The notes beneath the pieces were generated by a model. It was given only the letters and a program-made list of their open reading frames with translations, was not told the origin of the DNA and made no database searches. The position numbers were made by a program, and so were the translations under genes. This document shows positions 1 through 8,639 of a stretch of 64,000 bases of DNA, one piece after another; the first letter of the stretch is position 1; every line of letters begins with the position of its first letter. The DNA is from Pseudochelatococcus sp047501465 (GTDB lineage: Bacteria; Pseudomonadota; Alphaproteobacteria; Rhizobiales; Beijerinckiaceae): NCBI RefSeq assembly GCF_047501465.1, contig NZ_JAZDRL010000001.1:310001-374000 (forward strand), in the 5' to 3' direction.

Positions 1-26
1 CGGCAGCCTGAGGGCAGAATGCAAGA

Positions 27-79
27 GGAAGCAAAAAATGTTGCTTCCGCTTACGTTTAAGAGAGTCGAAAAATCGACT
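27..79 (-). terminator. Two small hairpins downstream of acpXL
   Basis: Two perfect inverted repeats lie just after the acpXL stop. One has arms AGTCGA and TCGACT (64-79) with a 4-base loop. The other has arms GGAAGCAA and TTGCTTCC (27-48) with a 6-base loop. Read on the minus strand, T-rich stretches sit in the loops rather than behind the stems, so they are not textbook terminators. Their position suggests they end or process the acpXL transcript. Positions 1-136 hold no gene I recognise, although one minus-strand frame stays open to the window edge. Confidence 0.4.
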
Positions 80-136
80 TTAGACCAGGCGATTGATGAT
101 GCAGACGCGGGATCAGCACCAATCAACCTAAAGCAA

Positions 137-415
137 TCAACCTTTGGCAGCGACGAGTTCGTCGATGCGGGTCGCCAGGTTCTTCAGCACGAAATACTGT
201 TCAGCTGGCACCTTGCCTTCGTTCACTTCCTGCGTCCACGTTTCAAGTGGCAGCTTGATGCCGAATGCTTTGTCGATCGCGAAAGCGATATCGAGGAAGG
301 CCAGTGAATCAACGCCAAGATCATCAATCGCGTGGCTCTCCGGCGTGATCTGGTCGCGCGGGATATCCGACGTATCGGCAATGATGTCGGCGACGGTCTC
401 GTAGGTGGACGCCAT
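137..415 (-). CDS. acpXL: Acyl carrier protein AcpXL
   Basis: A 92-residue acyl carrier protein. The pattern GVDSLAFLDIAF (about residues 35-46) holds the serine that receives 4'-phosphopantetheine. Length and sequence match AcpXL, the Rhizobiales carrier that builds the 27-hydroxyoctacosanoate-type acyl chain later attached to lipid A. The start at 415 is chosen because AGGAG sits a few bases upstream and the family begins MASTYE; a longer in-frame extension to 454 has no such support. In related genomes it is followed by a dehydratase, ketoacyl synthases and lpxXL, but only about 136 bases remain here, so that cluster cannot be confirmed. The order-specific family makes this the best taxonomic marker in the window. 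Confidence 0.93.
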   Translation of the reverse strand: MASTYETVADIIADTSDIPRDQITPESHAIDDLGVDSLAFLDIAFAIDKAFGIKLPLETWTQEVNEGKVPAEQYFVLKNLATRIDELVAAKG

Positions 416-520
416 CGCATTACTCCTGATTCTTATGCCCGCGCATGTCTGCAACGCGGCAAATACAATGATTTGCGCCGGATTCCTCCACGCAAGTCTA
501 ATTTAAGATGTTTTCATATA

Positions 521-558
521 CATGAGCACCGGCGCTTATCCAAGCACCGGTGCTCATG
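521..558. repeat. 12-bp perfect inverted repeat between acnA and acpXL
   Basis: The arms CATGAGCACCGG (521-532) and CCGGTGCTCATG (547-558) pair perfectly around a 14-base loop. The element lies between the acnA stop and the acpXL start, both on the minus strand. No run of T follows on either strand, so it may be an RNA-stabilising hairpin or a protein-binding site upstream of acpXL rather than a terminator. Confidence 0.55.
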
Positions 559-582
559 GTTATTGCAATTGCATGACACGTT

Positions 583-612
583 TTTTGGCCTATCCAACGA
601 GAAAGGCCAAAA
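583..612 (-). terminator. Inverted repeat just after acnA
   Basis: The arms TTTTGGCC (583-590) and GGCCAAAA (605-612) form a perfect 8-bp stem 11 bases after the acnA stop. On the minus strand the stem is followed by A residues rather than a T tract, so intrinsic termination is uncertain. Position is the main argument. Confidence 0.4.
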
Positions 613-622
613 TCACGTATGA

Positions 623-3325
623 TTATGCTGCCAATTCACGCAGAACGTAATTCAGAATGCCACCGTTACGGAAGTATTCCAGCTCGTCCAGCGTGTCGAT
701 GCGGGCAATCAGCGGTACCTTCTTCACTGATCCATCAGCAAAGGTGATCTCCGCTTCCATCTTCTGGCGCGGCTGCAGACCAGCACCCAGACCACGGATC
801 GTGACCTGCTCATCACCCTTCAGCCCAAGCGTTTCCCAAGACGTGCCTTCCTCAAACACAAGCGGGATAATGCCCATGCCAACGAGGTTGGAGCGGTGGA
901 TACGCTCAAAGCTTTGTGCGATGACAGCGCGGATGCCAAGCAGCTTGGTGCCCTTCGCAGCCCAGTCACGCGATGAACCCGTGCCGTATTCACGGCCCGC
1001 AAATACCACCAATGGCACGCCTTCAGCGCGATAACGCTCAGCCGCATCGAAGATGGCCATGCGTTCCTTGGAAGGGAAGTGCACAGCATAGCCGCCTTCA
1101 ACAACGTTGCCATTGTCGTCGCGCACCATCTGGTTCTTGAGGCGGATGTTTGCGAACGTGCCGCGCATCATCACTTCGTGGTTGCCGCGACGCGTGCCGT
1201 ACTGGTTGAAGTCCTGTGGACGCACCTGATGATCGCGCAAGTAACGACCCGCAGGGCTTGCTTCCTTGATCGAACCGGCTGGCGAGATATGGTCGGTCGT
1301 GATCGAATCAAGGAAAAGACCCAATACCCGTGCGCTAACGATGTCTTCAACCGGAACAGGTGTCTTGGTGATGCCCTCAAAATAGGGTGGGTTCTGCACG
1401 TATGTTGAGGCAGAATCCCACTGATAGGTCAGGCCGCGTGTAACGGTGATACCCTGCCAGTTCTTATCGCCCGTGAAAACATCCCCATAACGGCGGCGGA
1501 AGAGTTCCTGCGTGATGTTCTTGTCGATGAACTCCTGGATCTCATGGGATGAGGGCCAGATGTCCTTCAGGTACACAGGCTTGCCATCCGAACCAACGCC
1601 AAGAGGCTCTGTCGTCAGATCAAGCTGCATCGTGCCGGCCAGCGCGTAGGCTACAACCAGCGGAGGTGATGCAAGGTAGTTTGCGCGAACATCTGGGCTG
1701 ATACGGCCCTCGAAGTTGCGGTTACCGGACAGAACGGCAGCGGCAATGACGCCATTATCGTTGATTGTCTTGGAAATCTCGTCCGCAAGCGGGCCGGAAT
1801 TACCGATGCAGGTCGTGCAGCCGTAGCCGACGATATTGAAGCCCAGCGCGTCCAGATCCTTTTGCAGGCCGGACTTGTCCAGGTATTCACCAGCAACCTG
1901 CGAGCCCGGTGCGACCGAGGTCTTCACCCAAGGCTTGGTCTTCAGGCCCTTGGCAACGGCGTTGCGCGCCAGTAGGCCCGCACCGATCATCACGCTGGGG
2001 TTCGAAGTGTTGGTGCACGAGGTGATAGCCGCAATCACAACATCGCCATGGCCAAGGTCGAAGTTTGCACCTTCAACCTTATAACGCTTGGCGAGCTCGC
2101 CCGCCTTTTTGAACTCGGTTTCCATAGCGTCGGCGAAGCCAGCCTTGGTGCCCGAGAGCAAAATCCGGTCCTGCGGACGTTTGGGACCTGCCATTGAAGG
2201 TACGACATCAGCAAGATCAAGCGACAGCGTGTCAGTAAATACAGGGTCGGGCGTATCAGCAGTGCGGAACGTGCCCTGAGCCTTGGCATAAGCCTCAACC
2301 AGCGCCACGCGATCATCAGCGCGGCCGGTCTTGCGCAGGTAACGAAGCGTTGCTTCATCAACCGGGAAGAAGCCACACGTCGCACCATATTCAGGCGCCA
2401 TATTGCCGATTGTCGCGCGATCTTCGATCGTGAGGCTATCAAGGCCGGGGCCGTAGAACTCGACGAACTTGCCGACAACGCTCTTCTTGCGCAGCATCTG
2501 TGTAACGGTGAGCACGAGGTCGGTCGCCGTAACGCCTTCCTTCAGCTTGCCGGTAAGCTTGAAGCCGATGACTTCAGGAATCAGCATCGAGAGCGGTTGG
2601 CCGAGCATTGCTGCTTCTGCCTCGATACCGCCAACGCCCCAGCCAAGAACGGACAGGCCGTTGACCATCGTGGTGTGCGAATCGGTGCCGACGAGTGAAT
2701 CGGGGTATGCGACTTCGGTGTCGCCTTCCTTGCGCGTCCAGACCGTCTGCGACAGGTACTCCAGGTTCACCTGATGGCAGATGCCGGTGCCTGGGGGCAC
2801 AACGCGGAAGTTGTCGAATGCATCCTGGCCCCAACGCAGGAAGCGATAACGCTCGCCATTGCGCTCGTACTCGCGCTCAACGTTGTCGTGGAATGCCTGC
2901 GGCGTGCCGAACTCATCAACAATAACCGAATGATCGATGACGAGATCAACAGGCACAAGCGGGTTGATCTTCTTGGGGTCGCCACCAAGTGTGTTCATGG
3001 CATCGCGCATGGCTGCCAGATCGACAACGCCGGGAACGCCGGTGAAGTCTTGCATCAACACGCGGGAAGGGCGGAAGGCAATTTCCTTCTCAACCGCACC
3101 CTTGTTGTTCAACCAGTCAGCGATGGCGAGAATATCGTCGCGCTTGACGGTGCGCTCATCCTCGAAGCGCAGAAGGTTCTCCAGCAGAACGCGCGTGGAA
3201 AACGGCAGGCGCGACACGCCTGTCAAACCGTTCTTCTCGGCTTCCGGAATGGAGTAATAGGTGTAGGACTTGTCGCCGACTTTAAGTGTGCGGCGGGATT
3301 TGAAGCTATCGTTTGAGGTCGTCAT
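623..3325 (-). CDS. acnA: Aconitate hydratase A
   Basis: A 900-residue aconitase of the AcnA/IRP1 type, interconverting citrate and isocitrate in the TCA cycle. The 4Fe-4S ligands are visible as the cysteine in ITSCTNTSNPS and the pair in GYGCTTCIGNSG. The C-terminal swivel domain is present (GREYGTGSSRDWAAKG). Full length for the family. The start MTTSNDSF is preferred over a 32-residue upstream extension because AAGGAT lies at a suitable distance and homologues begin here. The gene stands alone, divergent from the ccm operon and upstream of acpXL on the same strand. Confidence 0.97.
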   Translation of the reverse strand: MTTSNDSFKSRRTLKVGDKSYTYYSIPEAEKNGLTGVSRLPFSTRVLLENLLRFEDERTVKRDDILAIADWLNNKGAVEKEIAFRPSRVLMQDFTGVPGVVDLAAMRDAMNTLGGDPKKINPLVPVDLVIDHSVIVDEFGTPQAFHDNVEREYERNGERYRFLRWGQDAFDNFRVVPPGTGICHQVNLEYLSQTVWTRKEGDTEVAYPDSLVGTDSHTTMVNGLSVLGWGVGGIEAEAAMLGQPLSMLIPEVIGFKLTGKLKEGVTATDLVLTVTQMLRKKSVVGKFVEFYGPGLDSLTIEDRATIGNMAPEYGATCGFFPVDEATLRYLRKTGRADDRVALVEAYAKAQGTFRTADTPDPVFTDTLSLDLADVVPSMAGPKRPQDRILLSGTKAGFADAMETEFKKAGELAKRYKVEGANFDLGHGDVVIAAITSCTNTSNPSVMIGAGLLARNAVAKGLKTKPWVKTSVAPGSQVAGEYLDKSGLQKDLDALGFNIVGYGCTTCIGNSGPLADEISKTINDNGVIAAAVLSGNRNFEGRISPDVRANYLASPPLVVAYALAGTMQLDLTTEPLGVGSDGKPVYLKDIWPSSHEIQEFIDKNITQELFRRRYGDVFTGDKNWQGITVTRGLTYQWDSASTYVQNPPYFEGITKTPVPVEDIVSARVLGLFLDSITTDHISPAGSIKEASPAGRYLRDHQVRPQDFNQYGTRRGNHEVMMRGTFANIRLKNQMVRDDNGNVVEGGYAVHFPSKERMAIFDAAERYRAEGVPLVVFAGREYGTGSSRDWAAKGTKLLGIRAVIAQSFERIHRSNLVGMGIIPLVFEEGTSWETLGLKGDEQVTIRGLGAGLQPRQKMEAEITFADGSVKKVPLIARIDTLDELEYFRNGGILNYVLRELAA

Positions 3326-3505
3326 TGCGTGATCCTTGCGGGGATGTGTGACACGAATGCCAAGCCTAGTAGCGCTAAATGCGCGCGCCGCCCCGGGAGT
3401 GCCCAGGTCCCCGCGCGTCACGCGCGCGGCGCAGCCTGCGTGCTATATAGTCAGTTTCGCGTTGATGCGCTAGACCGTTGATAGCAGTTCTAAAGTGCTA
3501 CACAC

Positions 3506-4186
3506 ATGAACGCAATTGTTTCGAGAGGAATCATTCCAATTTTGCCCAATTTGCGCCTTACCGCCGATAACCTTTCCTGCCGCCGTTCGGGGCGGCTGTT
3601 GTTTTCCAGGCTGTCGTTTGCTGTGGAAAGCGGGCAGGCGCTTGTCATCACCGGTCCAAATGGTGCAGGCAAGTCGAGCCTGCTCACGATAATCAGTGGT
3701 CGCCTCAAGCCAGCTGCGGGGCGTATTAGCTTAAGCGAATCAGGTGAGTGCACCTTGGCCGAGCTAATCAACGCGGTTGGCCATCGTGAGGGTCTGAAGC
3801 CGATGCTAACTGCGGAAGAGAACCTCAGCTTTGCCAGTGATGTGTTGGGTGCACCAGCGTTGACGCCAGTTGAGGCGTTGGCGAAACTCGATGTCGCCCA
3901 TCTCGCGCGTCTGCCGGTGGCCTATTTATCGGCTGGTCAGCGGCGGCGGGTTGCGTTGGCGCGACTTTTTGTCACATCTCGCCCGATTTGGCTTTTGGAT
4001 GAACCGACAGCAGCCCTTGATGCTGGCTCACAAGCTTTGCTGGTAGGATTGATGCGGGAGCATCTGGCGAACAGCGGCTTGATTATCGCGGCAACGCATT
4101 TGCCTTTGGGATTAAAGAGCACTGTATCGCTGACCATTGAGCCACCTGCATTGACAGAGAGTGATGCAGGAGAAGAGGCATGGTGA
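3506..4186 (+). CDS. ccmA: Haem exporter ATP-binding protein CcmA
   Basis: ABC transporter ATPase of 226 residues: Walker A GPNGAGKS (50-57), signature LSAGQ (141-145), Walker B with IWLLDEPTAALD (161-172) and H-loop histidine 198. It powers the CcmABCD complex that releases haem-loaded CcmE during cytochrome c maturation at the inner membrane. It is the first gene of a tight operon; its end overlaps ccmB by 7 bases, implying translational coupling. The divergent gap to acnA is about 180 bases and should carry both promoters. The first dozen residues are not conserved in the family, so a slightly later start is possible. Confidence 0.93.
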   Translation: MNAIVSRGIIPILPNLRLTADNLSCRRSGRLLFSRLSFAVESGQALVITGPNGAGKSSLLTIISGRLKPAAGRISLSESGECTLAELINAVGHREGLKPMLTAEENLSFASDVLGAPALTPVEALAKLDVAHLARLPVAYLSAGQRRRVALARLFVTSRPIWLLDEPTAALDAGSQALLVGLMREHLANSGLIIAATHLPLGLKSTVSLTIEPPALTESDAGEEAW

Positions 4187-4851
4187 TGCGTGCATTTTCT
4201 GCCATTGTCAGCAGGGATATCCGGATTGCAACACGTATAGGGGGCGCTGGTGGTTTGCCGCTGGTGTTCTTCCTGATGCTGGTGACTTTAATTCCATTCG
4301 CTATTGGTCCCGATCTCAACCTGTTGTCGCGTATTGGTCCTTCGATTTTGTGGCTTGCGGCAGTGTTATCAACTTTGATCGGTCTTGATCGGTTGTTTCA
4401 GGCTGATGAAGAGGATGGTTCGTTAGCTCTTATTCTTGCCAGCGAGACACCGTTGGAGCTGGCCGTTATTGCCAAGGGCATTGCGCACTGGCTTACAACT
4501 GGCTTGCCGCTGGCGTTGTTTGCACCATTGTTTGGGCTGCTGCTTGCGTTGACGCCTGAGGCCATGCTCGCTGTTTCTGCCACCTTACTTGTCGGCACGC
4601 CAGCGCTCACATTCATTGGGATGGTAGGGGCAGCGTTGACAGCAAAATTGCGACGCGGGGGGCTTATCCTTGCTATTCTGGTAATGCCGTTGATGGTGCC
4701 GAGCCTGATCTTCGGGGTTTCAGCGGCGCAGGCGGCAGTGGGTGGAACGGTGCCGTTCCTCACGCCATTTCTGCTACTTTGCGCAATTAGTATGGTGGCT
4801 ATTGTTGTAGGTGCCGTTGCGGCAGCTATGGCGCTTCGGGCTGATGAATAG
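4180..4851 (+). CDS. ccmB: Haem exporter membrane subunit CcmB
   Basis: An integral membrane protein of 223 residues with about six hydrophobic segments, the permease partner of CcmA. The early ADEEDGSLALILAS segment (about 75-88) and the overall length fit CcmB. It starts inside the last codons of ccmA (overlap 4180-4186). A 148-base gap follows before ccmC, containing a small hairpin, so the operon may have an internal processing or attenuation point. Confidence 0.92.
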   Translation: MVMRAFSAIVSRDIRIATRIGGAGGLPLVFFLMLVTLIPFAIGPDLNLLSRIGPSILWLAAVLSTLIGLDRLFQADEEDGSLALILASETPLELAVIAKGIAHWLTTGLPLALFAPLFGLLLALTPEAMLAVSATLLVGTPALTFIGMVGAALTAKLRRGGLILAILVMPLMVPSLIFGVSAAQAAVGGTVPFLTPFLLLCAISMVAIVVGAVAAAMALRADE

Positions 4852-4920
4852 AATGGCCCACAAAAAGAGGCATAATACCGCATTGCCGCAACCCGAACGG
4901 AACGTTACATCACCAATAAG

Positions 4921-4945
4921 ACTGGTATTGCTGTCCAATGCCAGT
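4921..4945 (+). other. Hairpin in the ccmB-ccmC gap
   Basis: ACTGGTATTG (4921-4930) pairs with CAATGCCAGT (4936-4945), allowing one G-U pair, in the only sizeable gap of the ccm operon. No T tract follows, so it is more likely an RNA-processing or stability element than a terminator. Confidence 0.35.
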
Positions 4946-4999
4946 TAAAGACTGCGCTAATAAAATTAATGCCCCAAACCTTGGATACATAAAACGACA

Positions 5000-5773
5000 A
5001 TGCTGACTGCGCTGGCCAATCCGACCCGCTTTTTAGCGCTTTCTGGCCGAATGCTGCCGTGGGTGGCAGGTGCGGCGGCATTGCTGCTTGCTGTTGGGCT
5101 CTGGCTGGTATTCTTCAGTGTGCCAGATGACTACCAACAAGGCGCGACTGTGCGCATTATGTACATTCATGTGCCTGCCGCGTGGTTGTCGTTGTTTCTC
5201 TATGCCATGATGGCTGGATCGGCGATCGGCACATTGGTTTGGCGTCATCCTTTGGCAGATGTGGCGCAGAAAGCCGCCGCGCCCATTGGCGCTGCATTTA
5301 CCTTTCTCTGCCTTGTTACGGGTTCGATCTGGGGCAAGCCGATGTGGGGCACCTGGTGGGTATGGGATGCGCGCCTCACGTCCGAGCTTGTGCTTCTATT
5401 GATCTATCTTGGCATTATCGGTTTATGGCGTGCGATTGAAGAGCCTTCATCGGCCGCGCGCGCTGCAGCGATCATGACACTCGTTGGTGTTATCAACCTG
5501 CCCATCGTTAAGTTTTCAGTCGATTGGTGGAACACGTTGCATCAACCCGCATCTGTGTTGCGACTTGGTGGATCGACGATCGATCCATCCATGCTGTGGC
5601 CTTTGCTGGTGATGGCAGCCGGATTTACACTGCTTGCTGTGACATTACATCTTGCTGGCATGCGGACAGAGATTTTGCGTCGACGCGTGCGCTCGCTTAG
5701 TCTGCTTGAAGCACAGCAACGTGAGCGTGTGCCTGTTACGCCAACCGTCAGTGCAGCGAAGGCGCTGAGATGA
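5000..5773 (+). CDS. ccmC: Haem transporter CcmC
   Basis: A 257-residue polytopic protein with the tryptophan-rich WGTWWVWDARLTSE motif (116-129) that handles haem at the periplasmic face and transfers it to CcmE. The histidine in MYIHVPAAW (about residue 57) and a second in WWNTLHQPAS are the expected axial haem ligands. Six hydrophobic segments are visible. Its stop overlaps the ccmD start (ATGA at 5770-5773). Length matches Rhizobiales CcmC. Confidence 0.95.
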   Translation: MLTALANPTRFLALSGRMLPWVAGAAALLLAVGLWLVFFSVPDDYQQGATVRIMYIHVPAAWLSLFLYAMMAGSAIGTLVWRHPLADVAQKAAAPIGAAFTFLCLVTGSIWGKPMWGTWWVWDARLTSELVLLLIYLGIIGLWRAIEEPSSAARAAAIMTLVGVINLPIVKFSVDWWNTLHQPASVLRLGGSTIDPSMLWPLLVMAAGFTLLAVTLHLAGMRTEILRRRVRSLSLLEAQQRERVPVTPTVSAAKALR

Positions 5774-5940
5774 CCACCTCCCATGTAGCCTATATCATTG
5801 CTGCTTATGGTTTTGCGCTGCTCATCGTTGGTGGCTTGATTGTTCGTGCGGTGGTTGATTATCGAGCGCAGATGCGGGCGCTGGCTGATTTCGAGGCGCG
5901 TGGTGTGCACCGTCGCTCACGCCGCAAGAGCGCAACATGA
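5770..5940 (+). CDS. ccmD: Haem exporter protein CcmD
   Basis: A 56-residue protein beginning MTTSHVAYIIAAYGFALLIV. It has one transmembrane helix (about 6-29) followed by a basic tail (RRSRRKS), the standard CcmD plan. It overlaps ccmC by ATGA at its start and ccmG by ATGA at its end, so the three genes are translationally coupled. CcmD helps release holo-CcmE from CcmABC. The call rests on size, topology and exact operon position, as CcmD sequences are poorly conserved. Confidence 0.88.
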   Translation: MTTSHVAYIIAAYGFALLIVGGLIVRAVVDYRAQMRALADFEARGVHRRSRRKSAT

Positions 5941-6536
5941 CAAATGCTACCGAAGTTAAAGCCGAAAAGCCCCGTCGACGCCTGCTTATTCTGCTGCCAC
6001 TGATCGTTTTTGGCGCGCTGGCGCTATTGTTTGTGACGCGTTTGATCGAGGGGGATCCCTCACGCGTGCCCTCAGTGCTGATTGGCAGGGCCGTGCCCAA
6101 GTTCGACCTGCCACCGCTCGATGGTCTCGTGCGGGATGGTGCGCGAGTGCCGGGTTTAGCGACAGCTGATCTTCAGGTCGGTAAGGTTATGCTGGTAAAT
6201 GTGTGGGCGTCCTGGTGCGTGCCATGCAGGCAAGAGCACCCACTACTTACTGAATTGGCGCGCGATCCGCGGGTGACGGTGGTTGGCATCAACTACAAGG
6301 ACTCTCCAGAAAATGCGCGCCGCTTTCTTGGTGCGTTGGGTAATCCGTTTGCGCGGGTGGGCGCTGATACCTCTGGGCGCACGGGGATTGACTGGGGCGT
6401 TTATGGTGTGCCTGAAACCTTTGTTGTGGCAGGCGATGGCACCATCCGCCACAAGCATATCGGGCCGTTAACCAGCGAGGCTATCGCAACGACGCTGGAA
6501 AAGGCTATCGCTGAAGCAGCCGCCTTAAAACACTAA
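5937..6536 (+). CDS. ccmG: Thiol:disulfide interchange protein CcmG/DsbE
   Basis: A 199-residue membrane-anchored thioredoxin-fold protein. An N-terminal helix (about 15-36) is followed by the active site WCVPC (93-97) and the cis-proline strand GVPETFVV. It reduces apocytochrome c cysteines in the periplasm before haem ligation. It is the last gene of the ccmABCDG operon. ccmE, ccmF and ccmH (the cycHJKL set) are absent from the window and, as usual in this order, must lie elsewhere. Confidence 0.94.
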   Translation: MTNATEVKAEKPRRRLLILLPLIVFGALALLFVTRLIEGDPSRVPSVLIGRAVPKFDLPPLDGLVRDGARVPGLATADLQVGKVMLVNVWASWCVPCRQEHPLLTELARDPRVTVVGINYKDSPENARRFLGALGNPFARVGADTSGRTGIDWGVYGVPETFVVAGDGTIRHKHIGPLTSEAIATTLEKAIAEAAALKH

Positions 6537-6597
6537 CCTGACAATGCGTTTTAACAAGTAGCCGATGTGGCTTCTGGATAAATCAGATTGCGGGGTT

Positions 6598-7257
6598 TTA
6601 GCTTTTTGCCTCGTCCTCAGGGCTGTGCTGCATGATAAGCCGTGTCTGCGCGATGGCGAAGGCGAGGGTGATTGGCGTCATGCCGAATACCTTGAAGCTC
6701 ACCCAGAAATCCGTGCTTTGCGTGCGCCAAACAAGCTCGTTGATTGCAGCTAGCACGAAAAAGAAAACGCCCCAACGGAACGTGAGTTTGCGCCAGCCCT
6801 CTTCATCGAGCTGAAAAACGCTGCCAAACACAATTGGCAATAATGGCTTGTTGAACAATAACAGCCCACCCAGCAGGATAGCGCCGAACAGGCAATTGAC
6901 GATGGTGGGCTTAAGCTTGATGAACAGATCGTCATTAAGCCAGAGCGTCATCGCACCAAAGCTTACGACGACAATTCCCGAGACCAGCGGCATGATCGGC
7001 AAACGCCGTTCCAGCACGTAATTAGCGATCAGCGCGATTACGGTTGCCACCATAAATACAGCGGTTGCTGCAAAGATTCCAACGTGATCAGCACTCATTT
7101 CAGCGGGAAGCAGTGGCCCGATCCAGGGTGTGAAGTAAGCCGGACGCGAATTGGCTAGAAAAAACAGGATCAGCGGCCCCATCTCAAGCAGCAGCTTGGT
7201 GAGCGGGGGCAGACCTTCTTTGCTGGTCTCAATTGGTTTTGTCATACTCTGCTTCAT
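6598..7257 (-). CDS. yciB: Inner membrane septation protein YciB/IspZ
   Basis: A 219-residue polytopic membrane protein of the intracellular septation protein A family. The typical LLLEMGPLILFFLAN segment (about 22-36), LNDDLFIKLKPTIVN near the middle and LNELVWR-like INELVWRTQS later are all visible. Its ATG overlaps the ftsY stop (7254-7257), so it is coupled to ftsY. The family affects cell-envelope synthesis and division; a precise biochemical activity is not established. Confidence 0.93.
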   Translation of the reverse strand: MKQSMTKPIETSKEGLPPLTKLLLEMGPLILFFLANSRPAYFTPWIGPLLPAEMSADHVGIFAATAVFMVATVIALIANYVLERRLPIMPLVSGIVVVSFGAMTLWLNDDLFIKLKPTIVNCLFGAILLGGLLLFNKPLLPIVFGSVFQLDEEGWRKLTFRWGVFFFVLAAINELVWRTQSTDFWVSFKVFGMTPITLAFAIAQTRLIMQHSPEDEAKS

Positions 7258-8558
7258 GCTTCTTCGATGCCTGCTATGGCGCGGGCAAACTCGTCTGCCG
7301 CAAATGGTTCAAGGTCGTCGACACCTTCGCCCACACCGATGAAATGGACAGGCAGGCCAAATTTGTCAGCAATTGCAACCAGAATGCCGCCGCGCGCGGT
7401 GCCATCCAATTTCGTCATCACCAGGCCAGTGACACCTGCTATCTTGCCGAAAATCTCAACCTGATTGATCGCATTCTGCCCTGTGGTGGCGTCGAGCACC
7501 AGCAAAACTGCATGGGGCGCTGATTCGTCGCGCTTTTTGATCACACGGATGACTTTCTCAAGCTCGGCCATCAGCCCGGCCTTGTTCTGGAGGCGGCCCG
7601 CTGTATCGATCATCAGTATGTCAGTGCCGGCCTCCTGCGCTTGTGTCAGCGCATCATACGCGAGGCCCGATGCATCCGCGCCTTGCTCACCGCGAATAAC
7701 GCGGGTGCCAGTGCGCTGGCCCCATACCGCAAGTTGCTCAATAGCGGCCGCGCGAAATGTATCGCCCGCCGCCAGCATCACCGACCGACCTTCACCGCGG
7801 AATTTTTGAGCGAGTTTGCCGATTGTTGTTGTTTTACCGGAGCCGTTGACGCCAATCATCAGAATTACGAACGGCTTCTTGCTACTGTCGATCACCAGGG
7901 GTTGCGCAACGGGGGTGAGCACCGTTTCAATCTCTTGCGCGAGGATCGCCTTGACCTCATCGGGGTCGATGGTTTTGTCGTAGCGTCCCTTGCCAACCAC
8001 TTCCGTAACGCGCGTGGCCATGGCGATGCCGAGATCAGCCTGAATCAGGATATCCTCAAGCTCTTCAAGCGTTGTGTCATCAAGCTTGCGCTTGGTGAAG
8101 ATACCTACAATCCCCGACCCGATAGAAGAAGACGTGCGCGACAGACCATTCTTTAAGCGCTGCCACCAGCTGGCTTTTGGCGCTGGTGCTATCTCTTCGG
8201 CCTCAGAGCCTTCAAAAGATGTAATCGGTGCAGATTCAAGCGCCCCCAACTCGTCCGCCCCCAACTCGTCCGTCGAGGAGGCGATCTGGATTGCCTCTTC
8301 TTGTGGAAGGGGGGCTTCCGGCGTTGCTACCTCGTGCCGCATCTCTGGCGAAGGTTCAGCAATGAGCTCTTCAGACGGCGGTGCTATTTGCCCGGCAGCG
8401 ATTTCGTCTGTGGGCAATGCTTCCGGCATCTCGTTTGCCGGCTCTCCAGATGAAGCGGGTGCTTCCGTGTGTTCTGGTGCGGGCTCGTCTTTTCTGCCGA
8501 AGAGGCGGGAGAACAGGCCGCGTTTTTTGCTGTCCAGCCTGTCATCATCGGTTGTCAT
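7254..8558 (-). CDS. ftsY: Signal recognition particle receptor FtsY
   Basis: A 434-residue SRP receptor. Residues 1-125 form a variable acidic, proline-rich A domain. Residues 130-434 are the NG GTPase: P-loop GVNGSGKT (236-243), DTAGR (318-322) and TKLDG (382-386). It docks SRP-ribosome complexes at the membrane and pairs with Ffh, encoded at 13.7 kb. An exact 15-bp tandem duplication at 8241-8270 produces DELGADELGA in the A domain. It heads a two-gene operon with yciB and is divergent from the pseudouridine synthase. Confidence 0.96.
   Translation of the reverse strand: MTTDDDRLDSKKRGLFSRLFGRKDEPAPEHTEAPASSGEPANEMPEALPTDEIAAGQIAPPSEELIAEPSPEMRHEVATPEAPLPQEEAIQIASSTDELGADELGALESAPITSFEGSEAEEIAPAPKASWWQRLKNGLSRTSSSIGSGIVGIFTKRKLDDTTLEELEDILIQADLGIAMATRVTEVVGKGRYDKTIDPDEVKAILAQEIETVLTPVAQPLVIDSSKKPFVILMIGVNGSGKTTTIGKLAQKFRGEGRSVMLAAGDTFRAAAIEQLAVWGQRTGTRVIRGEQGADASGLAYDALTQAQEAGTDILMIDTAGRLQNKAGLMAELEKVIRVIKKRDESAPHAVLLVLDATTGQNAINQVEIFGKIAGVTGLVMTKLDGTARGGILVAIADKFGLPVHFIGVGEGVDDLEPFAADEFARAIAGIEEA
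8241..8270. repeat. Two exact 15-bp tandem units inside ftsY
   Basis: The unit CGCCCCCAACTCGTC occurs at 8241-8255 and again at 8256-8270, in frame with ftsY. It encodes a repeated five-residue block in the acidic A domain, where copy-number change should be tolerated. Confidence 0.85.
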
Positions 8559-8639
8559 GTGTCTTTTCCGTCATTGCCCCAGCTGAGTCGATACAAATGG
8601 GGCTTGCCAAGGTTTAACTTACTCGATAGCCCGAACAGC

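Noticed and set aside
38..307. Plus-strand frame opposite acpXL
   Set aside because: It overlaps the conserved AcpXL coding sequence antisense and lacks a ribosome-binding site.
8469..8639. 57-codon N-terminal extension of the pseudouridine synthase
   Set aside because: It runs antisense through ftsY and has no similarity to the family.
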